Assembly: GCF_002094885.1 (NCBI RefSeq)
Contig: NZ_MSIT01000013.1
Location: 1 to 64,000 of the forward strand
Reading direction: 5' to 3'
Origin: Salibaculum halophilum
GTDB lineage: Bacteria > Pseudomonadota > Alphaproteobacteria > Rhodobacterales > Rhodobacteraceae
Length of the DNA stretch: 64,000 nt
The notes below the pieces were generated by a model. It had not been told where the DNA came from and ran no database searches. It worked only from the letters and a program-made list of their open reading frames with translations. The position numbers and the translations under genes were made by a program. The stretch's first letter is position 1. Every line of letters begins with the position of its first letter. Of the stretch, positions 47,147 through 56,019 are shown in pieces.

Positions 47147-48198
47147 TCGCCGCGCGCCAGCCAGGCCTCGAACCGGCGCGCGCGCAGGGCTTCGGTGTTG
47201 GCATACCAGGCGTCGTCGCGGATCAGCGCCCGCCCGCCGTGCTGCGGAGCATTGGGCAAATGGGCGCGCATCGGGATGCCGGTGTCCGGGTTCAGCCCGA
47301 TCCGCGCGAAGGCCGAGGCCCGCGTCGGGCCATACGGGATGCGTTCGGCCAAACGCGCCATGGCCGCGGGCCGCGCGGCATGGGCCACGAAGGCGCGGGC
47401 AGCGGCGGGGGTGTCCGTCGTTGCGGCAATCGCCCAGACTTCGGTGCCTATGATGCGCCCGTCCCAGACGATATCAAGCGGCGTGCCCGACTGCGCCTCG
47501 TCGAAAAAGCGCCCGTTGAACCCCGCGGCCATGACCGCGCGCTCCTCGGCCAGCATCCGCGCCGGCTCGGACGGGTCCGACCACCACAGGATGTCGTCGC
47601 GGATCGCGTCCAGCCGGCGAAAGGCAAGCCGCAGCCCGCGGTCGGTGCTCAGCAACCCGTAGACCTGTTCGGGCGGCACCCCCTCGGCCAGCAGCGCCCA
47701 TTCGAGGATGCCGTCCGGGCTGCGCTGCACCGCGCGGGGGCCGGGAAACCGCTCGGTGTCGAAGAAGTCCTCGATCCGGGTGGGCTTGATGCCGGGAAAG
47801 GCGCGGTCGTCATAGGCCATCACCCGGGCATAGGCGTTCTGCGGCACGGCGCAGCGGTCGGGCCGCCGGGGCGTGAAATCGGCCAGGGCGTCGCGACTGA
47901 ACATCTCGCGCGGGCGCAGGCGCAGTAGCAGGCCCTTGTCGCAGGCCACCCGCGCCTGGTCGGCCAGCATGTCGATCACGTCCCAGCCTTCGGCCGCGCC
48001 GCGCGCGTCGAGCGCCGACCAGGTACCATCGTAGCGCGCGACCGTAACATCATGCCCGGTCTCCTCGGCAAAGGGCGCGATCACCGCGCGGCGCTGCGCG
48101 GCCTCGTAGGCGCCGCCCCAGGACACGACGGTCAGCTCCTGCGCGGCCAGGGGCGCGGCCCCGAGGGCCAGCGCGAGGGCAAGCTCAGACAGACGCAT
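47143..48198 (-). CDS. Orphan ABC-type substrate-binding protein (PotD-like)
   Basis: A 351-residue secreted binding protein, similar to the spermidine/putrescine PotD class by its TVVSWGGAYEAAQRRAVIAPF start. The signal peptide is [19 protein letters not shown]. No permease or ATPase gene is nearby. Its start (48198) lies 14 bases inside the end of the chloride channel gene and carries AGGAGG, so it is probably translated from the same mRNA. The ligand is unknown. Confidence 0.8.
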   Translation of the reverse strand: MRLSELALALALGAAPLAAQELTVVSWGGAYEAAQRRAVIAPFAEETGHDVTVARYDGTWSALDARGAAEGWDVIDMLADQARVACDKGLLLRLRPREMFSRDALADFTPRRPDRCAVPQNAYARVMAYDDRAFPGIKPTRIEDFFDTERFPGPRAVQRSPDGILEWALLAEGVPPEQVYGLLSTDRGLRLAFRRLDAIRDDILWWSDPSEPARMLAEERAVMAAGFNGRFFDEAQSGTPLDIVWDGRIIGTEVWAIAATTDTPAAARAFVAHAARPAAMARLAERIPYGPTRASAFARIGLNPDTGIPMRAHLPNAPQHGGRALIRDDAWYANTEALRARRFEAWLARGD

Positions 48199-49927
48199 TT
48201 TCCTCCTCCCTCAGGCGTGCGGATTCATCCAGCCAGGCGGCCACGACATCGGCCTCGGACACGGCACCGAGATAGGTGCCGTCCTGCGCCACGACCGGCA
48301 CCGCATCGCCCACGAAGCCGCGCAGGCGCGCCATGGCCTCGGCCAGGTCCGTGCTGTCGGCAAAGACCAGGCCGACCGGTTGCGCGCGCTCGGCCACGGT
48401 CGCGGCTCCGGCCGCGGGGTCCGGCGTGTAGACGCCCAGCAAGCGGTCGTCGGCATCCAGCACGAAGGCCTCGCGCCAGCCCTGCGCGGCCAGGCGGCGG
48501 TCCACCTCGGCGGGGGCTTCCCCCGCGCGGGCGGTCACCGTCTCGGGGGTCAGGTGCTCGACGATGCGCAGCGCGGCCATGTGCGGATGGTCCCGCCCCT
48601 GCGAGAAATCTATGCCGCGCCGGGCCAGCTGTTCATCGAAGAGCGACCGCCCGAAGACCCGGTGCGAGACCAGGTTGGAAAAGACCACGGCGACCATGGC
48701 CGCGATGGTCACGTCGTAGTTCCGCGTCAGCTCGAAGACGATCAGGATGCAGGTCAGCGGCGCGCCGATCACGGCGCTGGCAAAGCCCATCATCCCGGCG
48801 ATGGCATAGATGGCCGCGCCCGAACTCGGCACGCCCAGCGCTCCCGACAGCAGGGTCCAGAACAGGACGCCCACCAGGCTGCCGATCAGCAGCGAGGGGC
48901 TGAAGGCCCCGCCCGAGAACCCGGCCGCGATGCAGAGCGCGGTCAGCGCAACCTTGGCGCCGATCAGCACCACCAGTTCGCTCAGACCGAAGGCCCCGTC
49001 GATGGTAGCAAAGCGCAGCGTCGCGGTGCCGATGCCCAACACGTCGGGCAGCACCAGCGCGGTCAGCCCCACGGCCAGCCCGGCCAGCGCGGGTCGCAGG
49101 GCCGGCACCGCGATCATCCGCGCTAGCCGGGGTCCCAGCGCCAGCAGCAACCGCATGAACCCCACGGCTGCCCCCGCCACCAGCACACCCAGCAGGGCGA
49201 CCAGCGCGAATTCGTAGCCATGCGCGACGCCGGGAAAGTCGATACGGAACAGCGCCGGGCGCTCGAAGACCACGTTGGCGATGACATAGCCGGTGACCGA
49301 GGCCACGGTGACCGGCGCGAAGGCCCGCGTGGCGTAGTGGCGCAGCACGACCTCGTGCGCGAAAAGCACCCCGGCAATGGGGGCGTTGAACGCGGTCGAG
49401 ATCGCCGCGGCCACGCCGCAGCTGACCGCGATGCTGGCCAGGCCGGGGATGCCGAGCCGCAGCCGATGCGCCACGCCACCGAACAGCGCGCCGAGGTAGA
49501 CCATCGGCCCGTATTGCCCGACAGAGGCCCCGGCCCCGAGCGACAGCGCCGCCGTCGCGGTCGAGACCAGCCCGCTGCGCAGGTCCGGCAGGGGGCGATG
49601 GAACTGCACCGCCTGGATCACGTCGGGCGGCCCCAGGGGGCGCCCTGCCGGCGACAGGTGCCGGTGCGCCAGCCCCACCAGCAGGCCACCCAGCGTCGGC
49701 ACCAGCAGCGTCGCCGCGGCCACCAGCCGGGGCAGGCTTTCCCATTGCACCCGCGCCTTGGGCGCGACCAGCAGCAGATCGTTGAGCAAGGCGACTAGAT
49801 CGACCAGCGCGATCGCGGCCAGCGAGGCCGCGCCCCCGACCACCAGGGCCACGCCGATCAACACCAGCATCCGCAGCTGGGGCGACGGGGCGGGTGGGTC
49901 GGTTTCGTCTCGCGTGTGCGTGGGCAT
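48185..49927 (-). CDS. CLC-type chloride channel with CBS domains
   Basis: A 580-residue CLC protein with about 10-12 membrane helices and two C-terminal CBS repeats (roughly residues 450-575). The GxxGP region reads [11 protein letters not shown] (131-141), so the gating glutamate of E. coli ClcA (E148) is Y139. At FAHEVV (189-194) the proton-pathway E203 position is V193. The GGAFSP anion motif is normal. By these two changes it should behave as a channel and not as a Cl-/H+ antiporter, though this is only inferred. Confidence 0.87.
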   Translation of the reverse strand: MPTHTRDETDPPAPSPQLRMLVLIGVALVVGGAASLAAIALVDLVALLNDLLLVAPKARVQWESLPRLVAAATLLVPTLGGLLVGLAHRHLSPAGRPLGPPDVIQAVQFHRPLPDLRSGLVSTATAALSLGAGASVGQYGPMVYLGALFGGVAHRLRLGIPGLASIAVSCGVAAAISTAFNAPIAGVLFAHEVVLRHYATRAFAPVTVASVTGYVIANVVFERPALFRIDFPGVAHGYEFALVALLGVLVAGAAVGFMRLLLALGPRLARMIAVPALRPALAGLAVGLTALVLPDVLGIGTATLRFATIDGAFGLSELVVLIGAKVALTALCIAAGFSGGAFSPSLLIGSLVGVLFWTLLSGALGVPSSGAAIYAIAGMMGFASAVIGAPLTCILIVFELTRNYDVTIAAMVAVVFSNLVSHRVFGRSLFDEQLARRGIDFSQGRDHPHMAALRIVEHLTPETVTARAGEAPAEVDRRLAAQGWREAFVLDADDRLLGVYTPDPAAGAATVAERAQPVGLVFADSTDLAEAMARLRGFVGDAVPVVAQDGTYLGAVSEADVVAAWLDESARLREEENASV

Positions 49928-50002
49928 GGCCGGGTGTCCTCGGCACCGTGTCGCCGCGAGCCTAGCCGCGGCACGCCGGCCCGTCGAGACCGGCGCGGCG
50001 GC

Positions 50003-50968
50003 CTACCCGGCGCTTACCGCGTCGAAGAAGCCGGGCGTGGCCCGGCCCAGCAACTCGCGCGCCAGGGCCGCGCCCATGGCCGGCCCGTCGGCGACGGCCC
50101 CCGACAGTTCGCCGGAATGCACCTCGGACCCGTCGGGGCGCAGGATTTCGCCGCGCAGGCGCAGCCCCTCGGGCGTGAACTCGGCCAGACCGCCGATGGG
50201 CGTCTCGCAGGAGCCGTCCAGCGCCGCCAGGAAGGCGCGTTCGCAGGCCAGCCGCACCCCAGTGTCCGCGTCGTGGATCGCGGCCAGCATCCCGGCGACC
50301 CGGTCATCATCGGCGCGCCGCTCGATCCCGATGGCGCCCTGCGCGACCGCCGGCAGCATGTCCTCGGGGGCGATGGCGGCGCGGGCGACCTCGGCGCGGC
50401 CCAGCCGCCGCAGCCCCGCCATGGCCAGGAAGGTGGCCGCCGCCACACCGTCCTCGAGCTTTTTCAGCCGGGTCTGCACGTTGCCGCGGAACTCCACCAC
50501 CGTCAGGTCGGGCCGGCGCGCGCGCAGCTGCGCCTGCCGCCGCAGGCTGGAGGTGCCCACCACCGCGCCCGCGGGCAGATCGCCCAGCCCGCCGTGATCG
50601 AGCGAGACGAAGGCATCGCGCTCGTCCTCGCGCGGCAGGTGGCAATCCAGCGCCAGGCCGGCGGGCTGCTCCACCGGCATGTCCTTCATGGAATGCACGG
50701 CGATGTCGATCCCGCCCGCCAGCATGGCCTCCTCGATCTCCTTGGTGAAAAGGCCTTTGCCGCCGATCTCCTTGAGCGGCTTGTCCGCGTCGATCATCGC
50801 GCGATTGTCGCCCGTCGTCTTGATGACCACCACCTCGAAAGCCGCCTCGGGCAGGCCATGGGCGGCGGCGAGCCGGTCGCGGGTTTCATGGGCCTGGGCC
50901 AGCGCCAGCGGCGAGCCGCGCGTGCCGATCTTCAGGGGGCGGTCGGAAGAGGGGAGGTCCTGCGTCAT
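50003..50968 (-). CDS. hemC: Porphobilinogen deaminase (hydroxymethylbilane synthase)
   Basis: HemC joins four porphobilinogen units into hydroxymethylbilane for haem, chlorophyll and B12 synthesis. The 321-residue protein has the [13 protein letters not shown] start, the [18 protein letters not shown] block and the dipyrromethane-cofactor cysteine C254 (GSCETPIGG). It is divergent from hemE by 90 bases, an arrangement seen in other Rhodobacterales. Confidence 0.96.
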   Translation of the reverse strand: MTQDLPSSDRPLKIGTRGSPLALAQAHETRDRLAAAHGLPEAAFEVVVIKTTGDNRAMIDADKPLKEIGGKGLFTKEIEEAMLAGGIDIAVHSMKDMPVEQPAGLALDCHLPREDERDAFVSLDHGGLGDLPAGAVVGTSSLRRQAQLRARRPDLTVVEFRGNVQTRLKKLEDGVAAATFLAMAGLRRLGRAEVARAAIAPEDMLPAVAQGAIGIERRADDDRVAGMLAAIHDADTGVRLACERAFLAALDGSCETPIGGLAEFTPEGLRLRGEILRPDGSEVHSGELSGAVADGPAMGAALARELLGRATPGFFDAVSAG

Positions 50969-51058
50969 GCCCTGCTTCTAGACGCCGCATGCGCGCGTGA
51001 CAACGGCTTGACTTCCCCCCGCGCAACTGGAACCTCGATCCCGTTGATAGGAGGTTCC
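50969..51058. promoter_or_regulatory. Divergent hemC/hemE promoter region
   Basis: A 90-base spacer with a TTGACT hexamer at 51008-51013 on the plus strand, which could be a -35 for hemE; no convincing -10 is seen at the usual distance. AGGAGG stands 5 bases before the hemE ATG. Confidence 0.4.
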
Positions 51059-52090
51059 ATGACCGACAAGACGATCCTGCGCGCCCTCGCGGGCGAGACT
51101 CTGCCCACCCCGCCGATCTGGATGATGCGCCAGGCCGGCCGCTACCTGCCGGAATACCGCGCGACGCGGGCGCAGGCGGGGGACTTCCTGTCGCTGTGCT
51201 TCACCCCCGACCTGGCCGCCGAGGTGACACTGCAACCGATCCGCCGCTACGGCTTCGACGGGGCGATCCTCTTTGCCGATATCCTGCTGGTGCCGCAGGC
51301 GCTTGGCGCCGATTTGTGGTTCGTCACCGGCGAGGGGCCGCGCCTTTCGACGATCACCGACCAGGCCGGGTTCGACGCGCTCAAACCCGCCGAGACGGTG
51401 CACGACCACCTCTCCCCGATCTACGAGACCGTTCGCATCCTGTCGGGCGAATTGCCCGCCGAGACGACGCTGATCGGCTTCGCGGGCGCCCCCTGGACCG
51501 TCGCCACCTACATGATCGCCGGGCGCGGCACCCCCGACCAGGGCCCGGCCCATGCGCTCAAGTCCGAGAACCGCCCTCTGTTCGAGGCCCTGCTGGACCG
51601 TATCACCGAAGCCACGATCGAATACCTGTCGGCCCAGGTCGAGGCCGGGGCCGAGGTGGTCAAGGTCTTCGACAGCTGGGCCGGATCATTGACTGGCGAG
51701 GATTTCCAGAAATACGCCATCGCCCCCGCCCGCCGCATTACCGCCGCGCTCAAGGCACGCCATCCGGGCCTGCCGGTCATCGCCTTCCCGCGCGGCGCGG
51801 GCGAGAAATTCGTCGGCCTTCACGCGGAAATCGGCGCCGATTGCATCGCGCTGGACGACGGCGTGTCACCGGAATGGGCCGCCGAGACCGTGCAAACCGA
51901 CGGCTGCGTGCAGGGCAACCTCAAGTCGTCGCACATGGTTACGGGCGGCGAAGACCTTGTCTGCGAGACCCGCCGCGTGGTCGAGGCGCTCTCGCACGGC
52001 CCGCATATCTTCAACCTCGGCCACGGCATCACGCCCGACGCGGACCCCGAGAACGTGCAGCTGATGATCGACACGATCCGGGGCACCTGA
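51059..52090 (+). CDS. hemE: Uroporphyrinogen decarboxylase
   Basis: HemE decarboxylates the four acetate groups of uroporphyrinogen III to give coproporphyrinogen III. The 343-residue protein has the [16 protein letters not shown] signature and the [13 protein letters not shown] block. The start at 51059 carries AGGAGG 5 bases upstream; the longer open frame further upstream is antisense to hemC. It is followed after only 7 bases by the amidoligase gene, so they are probably one transcript. Confidence 0.96.
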   Translation: MTDKTILRALAGETLPTPPIWMMRQAGRYLPEYRATRAQAGDFLSLCFTPDLAAEVTLQPIRRYGFDGAILFADILLVPQALGADLWFVTGEGPRLSTITDQAGFDALKPAETVHDHLSPIYETVRILSGELPAETTLIGFAGAPWTVATYMIAGRGTPDQGPAHALKSENRPLFEALLDRITEATIEYLSAQVEAGAEVVKVFDSWAGSLTGEDFQKYAIAPARRITAALKARHPGLPVIAFPRGAGEKFVGLHAEIGADCIALDDGVSPEWAAETVQTDGCVQGNLKSSHMVTGGEDLVCETRRVVEALSHGPHIFNLGHGITPDADPENVQLMIDTIRGT

Positions 52091-52097
52091 GGGGCAG

Positions 52098-53039
52098 ATG
52101 GCCGCCGCCGCGTTCCAGCCCCTCCCGCTCGGCACCGACCGCCGCGCCGGGATCGAGATCGAGTTCGGCGGCCTGACCGAGACCGAGGCGGCGCGGATCG
52201 CAAAGCGCACCCTCGGCGGGGAGATTACCGCGTGTGGCGATCACGAGTTGCGCCTTACGGGCTGCACCCTGGGCGATCTGAAGATCTACCTCGACACCGC
52301 CCTGCGCGACCGCCTCGACGGGCCGCTGGCCGAGATCGGGCTGGACCTGTCGCGCGCGCTCGTCCCGGTCGAGATCGTCACCCCGCCGCTGACCTTCGAG
52401 ATGTTGCCGCAGGTCGACCACCTTTGCGCGGCGCTGCGCGAAGCCGGCGCCGCCGGAACGCGCGACGGCCTCCTGCTGGGCTTCGGGCTGCACCTGAACC
52501 CGGAAATCCCGGGCGGGACTGTCGATGATCTTCTGCCGACGCTCACCGCCTATGCCCTGCTGGAGGACCGGCTGCGCTACGGCGGCGAGATGGACGTCGC
52601 GCGCCGCGTCCTGCCCTTTTCCGACCCGTTCCCGCGCGGCTTCGTCGATGCCCTGGCCGGCGCGCGCGGATGGACGCTGGAAAATCTCTTCGACGCCTGC
52701 CTGTCGCACAATGCCACCCGCAACCGCGGCCTGGACATGCTGCCGGTGCTCGCCCACCTTGACCCCGAACGTGTGGACCGGGCGCTGGATGGCATCGGCG
52801 CGGTCTCGGGGCGCCCGGCCTGGCACTACCGCCTGCCCGACTGCCGCATCGACGAGGCCGGCTGGTCCGTCGCCGCCGAATGGAACCGCTGGGTCCTGGT
52901 GGAACAGGTGGCCGCCGATGCTGCCCTGCTCGACCGTCTCAGGACCGCCTGGCAGGATCACCGCGCCGCGCTGACGACCCTGCGCCCGGACTGGCGCGCC
53001 CAGGTCGACAATATCCTCGGCCGGGCCGGGCTGGCCTGA
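52098..53039 (+). CDS. Predicted amidoligase family protein
   Basis: A 313-residue protein related to the glutamine-synthetase/GCS-like amidoligases, enzymes that join a carboxylate to an amine using ATP. Likely metal and substrate motifs are E20 and E22 (GIEIEFGG), E92 (VEIVTPPL) and H132/N134 (GLHLNPEIPGG). No signal peptide. The ribosome site is GAGGGGC within the 7 bases after hemE. It overlaps the next gene by one base (TGATG). Comparative-genomics work on such amidoligases noted recurring pairing with amidotransferase-like peptidases, but substrate and product are unknown. Confidence 0.75.
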   Translation: MAAAAFQPLPLGTDRRAGIEIEFGGLTETEAARIAKRTLGGEITACGDHELRLTGCTLGDLKIYLDTALRDRLDGPLAEIGLDLSRALVPVEIVTPPLTFEMLPQVDHLCAALREAGAAGTRDGLLLGFGLHLNPEIPGGTVDDLLPTLTAYALLEDRLRYGGEMDVARRVLPFSDPFPRGFVDALAGARGWTLENLFDACLSHNATRNRGLDMLPVLAHLDPERVDRALDGIGAVSGRPAWHYRLPDCRIDEAGWSVAAEWNRWVLVEQVAADAALLDRLRTAWQDHRAALTTLRPDWRAQVDNILGRAGLA

Positions 53040-53701
53040 TGCGCCGCCCGCGGATCGCGGTGACGACCTCGGCCCGGTCGGGCTGGCGCATCTTCCCGCT
53101 GGTGGCGCTGAACGTCAGGCTGTGCGGGGGCCGGGCGGTGCGCTGGGGCGCGGGCCGCCCCGCCGACCTGGCCCGGGTCGACGGGCTGATCATCGGCGGC
53201 GGCGACGACATCTCGCCCGAGCTCTACGGCGGTGCCCTGCACCTTTCCGCCCGGATCGACCCGGCGCGCGACGCGCTGGAACTGCGGCTCGCCGAAGAGG
53301 CGCTGGCGCGCGACATGCCCGTCCTCGGCATCTGCCGCGGGGCGCAGATGATCAACGTTGCCGCGGGCGGCACTCTGGATCAGGACGCCTACGCCAGCCA
53401 CGGCGCCAGCCCCCGGCACCGCACCATCCTGCCGCGCAAACGGGTGCGCCCCCGGCCCGGCACCGCGCTGGCCCGCATCGCCGGACCGTCAGAGATGACG
53501 GTGAACGCCTTGCACAGCCAGGCGGTCGACCGGGTCGGCGCGGGGCTGCAGGTCGCAGCCCGCGACGACGGCGGCATGGTGCAAGCCGTCGAGGCGACCG
53601 CGGCGCGCTTTGCCCTTGGCGTGCAATGGCACCCAGAACACCTGTTCTATGCCCGGCGCCAGCGGGCGCTGTTTCGCGCGCTGATCGGGGCGGCGCACTG
53701 A
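53039..53701 (+). CDS. Class I glutamine amidotransferase-like / gamma-glutamyl peptidase (C26)
   Basis: A 220-residue protein of the peptidase C26/PuuD-like family. The triad is complete: C99 (GICRGAQMIN), H198 and E200 (GVQWHPEH). It may hydrolyse gamma-glutamyl or other amide bonds, or supply ammonia. Its ATG overlaps the amidoligase stop by one base, so the two proteins are coupled and probably act in one pathway. The combination of an amide-making and an amide-cleaving enzyme behind hemE is unexplained. Confidence 0.8.
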   Translation: MRRPRIAVTTSARSGWRIFPLVALNVRLCGGRAVRWGAGRPADLARVDGLIIGGGDDISPELYGGALHLSARIDPARDALELRLAEEALARDMPVLGICRGAQMINVAAGGTLDQDAYASHGASPRHRTILPRKRVRPRPGTALARIAGPSEMTVNALHSQAVDRVGAGLQVAARDDGGMVQAVEATAARFALGVQWHPEHLFYARRQRALFRALIGAAH

Positions 53702-53705
53702 CCGG

Positions 53706-53751
53706 GACGGCGGGCGGGGCGATGGCGCAAGCCGAGCGGCGCCCCGCCGTC
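53706..53751. terminator. Hairpin between convergent C26 and hemF genes
   Basis: CGGGGCG (53715-53721) pairs with CGCCCCG (53740-53746), and flanking GACGGC (53706-53711) pairs with GCCGTC (53746-53751) with a small bulge. It lies between two convergent stop codons and could end both transcripts; there is no T-run. Confidence 0.5.
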
Positions 53752-54646
53752 ACACCCACTTCGCCAGGGGCGGCAGGCTCATCAGTACGGCGTTGGCGTC
53801 ATGGCCCGTCTCCAGCCCGAACTTGGTGCCGCGGTCGTAGACAAGGTTGTATTCCGCATAAAGCCCGCGATGGACCAGCTGTGTCTCCCTGTCCGCCTCG
53901 GTCCAGGGCAGGTCGCGCCGGGCCTCGACACAGGGCAGGAAAGCCGGCAGGAAGGCCCGGCCAATGTCCTGCGTCAGGGCGAAATCGGCCTCCCAGTCGC
54001 CGGTGCAGTAATCATCCATGAAGATACCGCCGACTCCGCGCGCCCGGTGCCGGTGCGGGATGTAGAAATACTCATCCGCCCAGGCCTTGAGCCGCGGATG
54101 GTGCTCGGTCCCGTGCGGGTCGAGGTACGCCTTCTGCGTGGCATGGAAATGCGTCGTGTCCGCGTCGTACGCGATGCAGGGGTTCAGGTCCGACCCGCCC
54201 CCGAACCACCAGGCATGCGGCGTCCAGAACATCCGCGTGTTCATGTGCACCGCCGGGGTGTGCGGGTTCTGCATGTGCGCCACCAGCGAGATGCCGGCCG
54301 CCCAGAAGCGCGGGTCCTCGGCCATGCCCGGCAACCCCTTGCGCGCCATCATCGCGGCCTGGGCCTTCTCGCCCAGGGTGCCGTGGACGGTCGAAACGTT
54401 CACGCCGACCTTTTCGAACACCCGACCGCCGCGCATCACCGACATCAGCCCGCCGCCGGCGTCCTCGCCCGCCGCGCCGGTGCGGCGGGTCTCGGACACC
54501 TCGAAGCGGCCCGGCGGCGCCTCGGCGAAGGGCCCCGTCTCCTGCGCCGCCTCCAGCGCCTCGAAGGCGGCGACGATCTCGTCGCGCAGGTCACGGAACC
54601 AGGCCGCGGCGCGGGCCTTCTGCTCGGTCATCTCATCGGCGGCCAT
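53750..54646 (-). CDS. hemF: Oxygen-dependent coproporphyrinogen III oxidase
   Basis: HemF converts coproporphyrinogen III to protoporphyrinogen IX with O2. The 298-residue protein has the family blocks GVNVSTVHGTL, HAWWFGGGSDLNPCIAYD and RARGVGGIFMDDY, and the C-terminus PLAKWV. It completes a small haem cluster with hemC and hemE. The oxygen-independent HemN is not in this window. Confidence 0.95.
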   Translation of the reverse strand: MAADEMTEQKARAAAWFRDLRDEIVAAFEALEAAQETGPFAEAPPGRFEVSETRRTGAAGEDAGGGLMSVMRGGRVFEKVGVNVSTVHGTLGEKAQAAMMARKGLPGMAEDPRFWAAGISLVAHMQNPHTPAVHMNTRMFWTPHAWWFGGGSDLNPCIAYDADTTHFHATQKAYLDPHGTEHHPRLKAWADEYFYIPHRHRARGVGGIFMDDYCTGDWEADFALTQDIGRAFLPAFLPCVEARRDLPWTEADRETQLVHRGLYAEYNLVYDRGTKFGLETGHDANAVLMSLPPLAKWV

Positions 54647-54756
54647 GGCGCTCCCTCTTGTTATTGCCTAGCATCGGCCCTTAGCATCCTTTGGACAGCA
54701 CGGCCAAGGTCCACCGGTCCGGCCCTGCGCATACGTCAACATCCAGGCATCGCCCC

Positions 54757-55143
54757 ATGAAACACATGCTTTTTCTGCTGCCGCTCGTCCTCCTGGCCGC
54801 CTGCGCGACCCCGCGCGAGGCCTGCATCAGCGACGCCCGGGCCAAGTTGCGCCTGCTCGAGTCGCAGATCGACACCGCACAGGGCAACATCGACCGCGGC
54901 TACGCCCTGGCCGAGGTGCAGGACCTGCGCACCGTGACCCGGACCTGCACCGGCACCAACGAGGACGGCAGCACCTTCACCTTCCCCTGCGAGGAAACGC
55001 GCACCTTCACGCGCGAAGAGCCCGTCGCCATCAACGTCGCCGAAGAGCGCGCCAAGCTGGCCGACCTGCGCGAGCGCCGCAACGCCGAGGCCACGCGGGC
55101 CGAGGAGCGCATCCGCCAGTGCATCGCCATCCACCCGGAATGA
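54757..55143 (+). CDS. Small hypothetical lipoprotein
   Basis: A 128-residue predicted lipoprotein. The signal peptide ends in a lipobox LLAAC with C16 as the lipid-modified cysteine, followed by a short charged, possibly coiled-coil domain (ACISDARAKLRLLESQI; NVAEERAKLADLRERRN) with four more cysteines. Function is unknown. The start at 54757 is chosen because the hydrophobic signal follows directly. It is divergent from hemF; the short 110-base gap contains a direct repeat TAGCATC (54669-54675 and 54682-54688). Confidence 0.75.
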   Translation: MKHMLFLLPLVLLAACATPREACISDARAKLRLLESQIDTAQGNIDRGYALAEVQDLRTVTRTCTGTNEDGSTFTFPCEETRTFTREEPVAINVAEERAKLADLRERRNAEATRAEERIRQCIAIHPE

Positions 55144-55163
55144 GCTAACGGGCAATCTGACGG

Positions 55164-55967
55164 TCAGTGCGCCGGTGCATCCACCGGGTCGATCAGGGTG
55201 CGCCCGCCGTCCACGGTGATGATCTCGCCGGTGACGAAACCGGCCGCATCCGAGGCTAGGTATTGCACGGCGTCGGACACCTCGCCGGGGCCGGCGATCC
55301 GGCCCAGCGGCGTGTGGCCGATGATCTCGTCGCGGAACCCCTCGTTTTCCTTGAGCGCGCCCTTGAGGCTGGCGCTCATGACAGAACCGAAAGCCACCGC
55401 GTTGACGCGGATGCGGTGCGGGGCCAGCGCCACGGCCATCGATCGCGTCATCTGGTCCAGCGCGGCCGAGGATATGGAATAGCCCAGCAGCTCGGGATTG
55501 GCCCGGCGCGAGGCGATGGAACTGAGGTTGATGATCGACCCGGCCGGGCCGCTTTCCTGCCCTTTGGCCTGCTTGATCATCCGTTGCGAGATGGCCTGGG
55601 TCAGCCGCAGAGAGGTCATCAGGTTCTGCTGGATCAGCTCCTCGACATTGTCCGCCGCCGGGTCGAGCGGGTCCGACGTCATCATCTGGCGCGAAGCATT
55701 GACCAGGATATCGACCCGGTCGTAGGCGTCGATGGTCATGGACAGAAGGTTGGCGATGGAAAGTTTCTGCCGCAGGTCGCAGGCGAAACTGCGATAGCGC
55801 GCCCCGTCGATGTCCGTCTTGCCCAGTTCCTGTTCCAGCCGGGTCTCGTCCATGTCGGCAAAGACGACATTGGCCCCCTGGTCGACGAAATGCCGGCCCA
55901 CGGCCAGTCCGACGCCATTGGCCGCGCCGGTGACGATGGCCGTCTTGCCCTCGATCGAAAAGCTCAT
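55164..55967 (-). CDS. SDR-family protein with altered catalytic motif
   Basis: A 267-residue short-chain dehydrogenase fold with an intact NAD(P) motif (TGAANGVG, 13-20) and C-terminal TGEIITVDGG. The active site differs from the norm: Y163 is present but the usual lysine of YxxxK is S167 (GYSISSAAL), and the NNAG motif reads VNASRQ. It may therefore bind cofactor without standard dehydrogenase activity. It is the third gene after clpS and rsmC, with a 52-base gap. Confidence 0.82.
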   Translation of the reverse strand: MSFSIEGKTAIVTGAANGVGLAVGRHFVDQGANVVFADMDETRLEQELGKTDIDGARYRSFACDLRQKLSIANLLSMTIDAYDRVDILVNASRQMMTSDPLDPAADNVEELIQQNLMTSLRLTQAISQRMIKQAKGQESGPAGSIINLSSIASRRANPELLGYSISSAALDQMTRSMAVALAPHRIRVNAVAFGSVMSASLKGALKENEGFRDEIIGHTPLGRIAGPGEVSDAVQYLASDAAGFVTGEIITVDGGRTLIDPVDAPAH

Positions 55968-56019
55968 GTCGGTCTCTCGCTTCCTGACGCCGATTCCCGG
56001 GGGGCCAAGCTAGGGCAAT

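Noticed and set aside
49916-51058. Upstream extension of hemE.
   Set aside because: It is antisense to hemC; the ATG at 51059 has a strong ribosome binding site and the family N-terminus.
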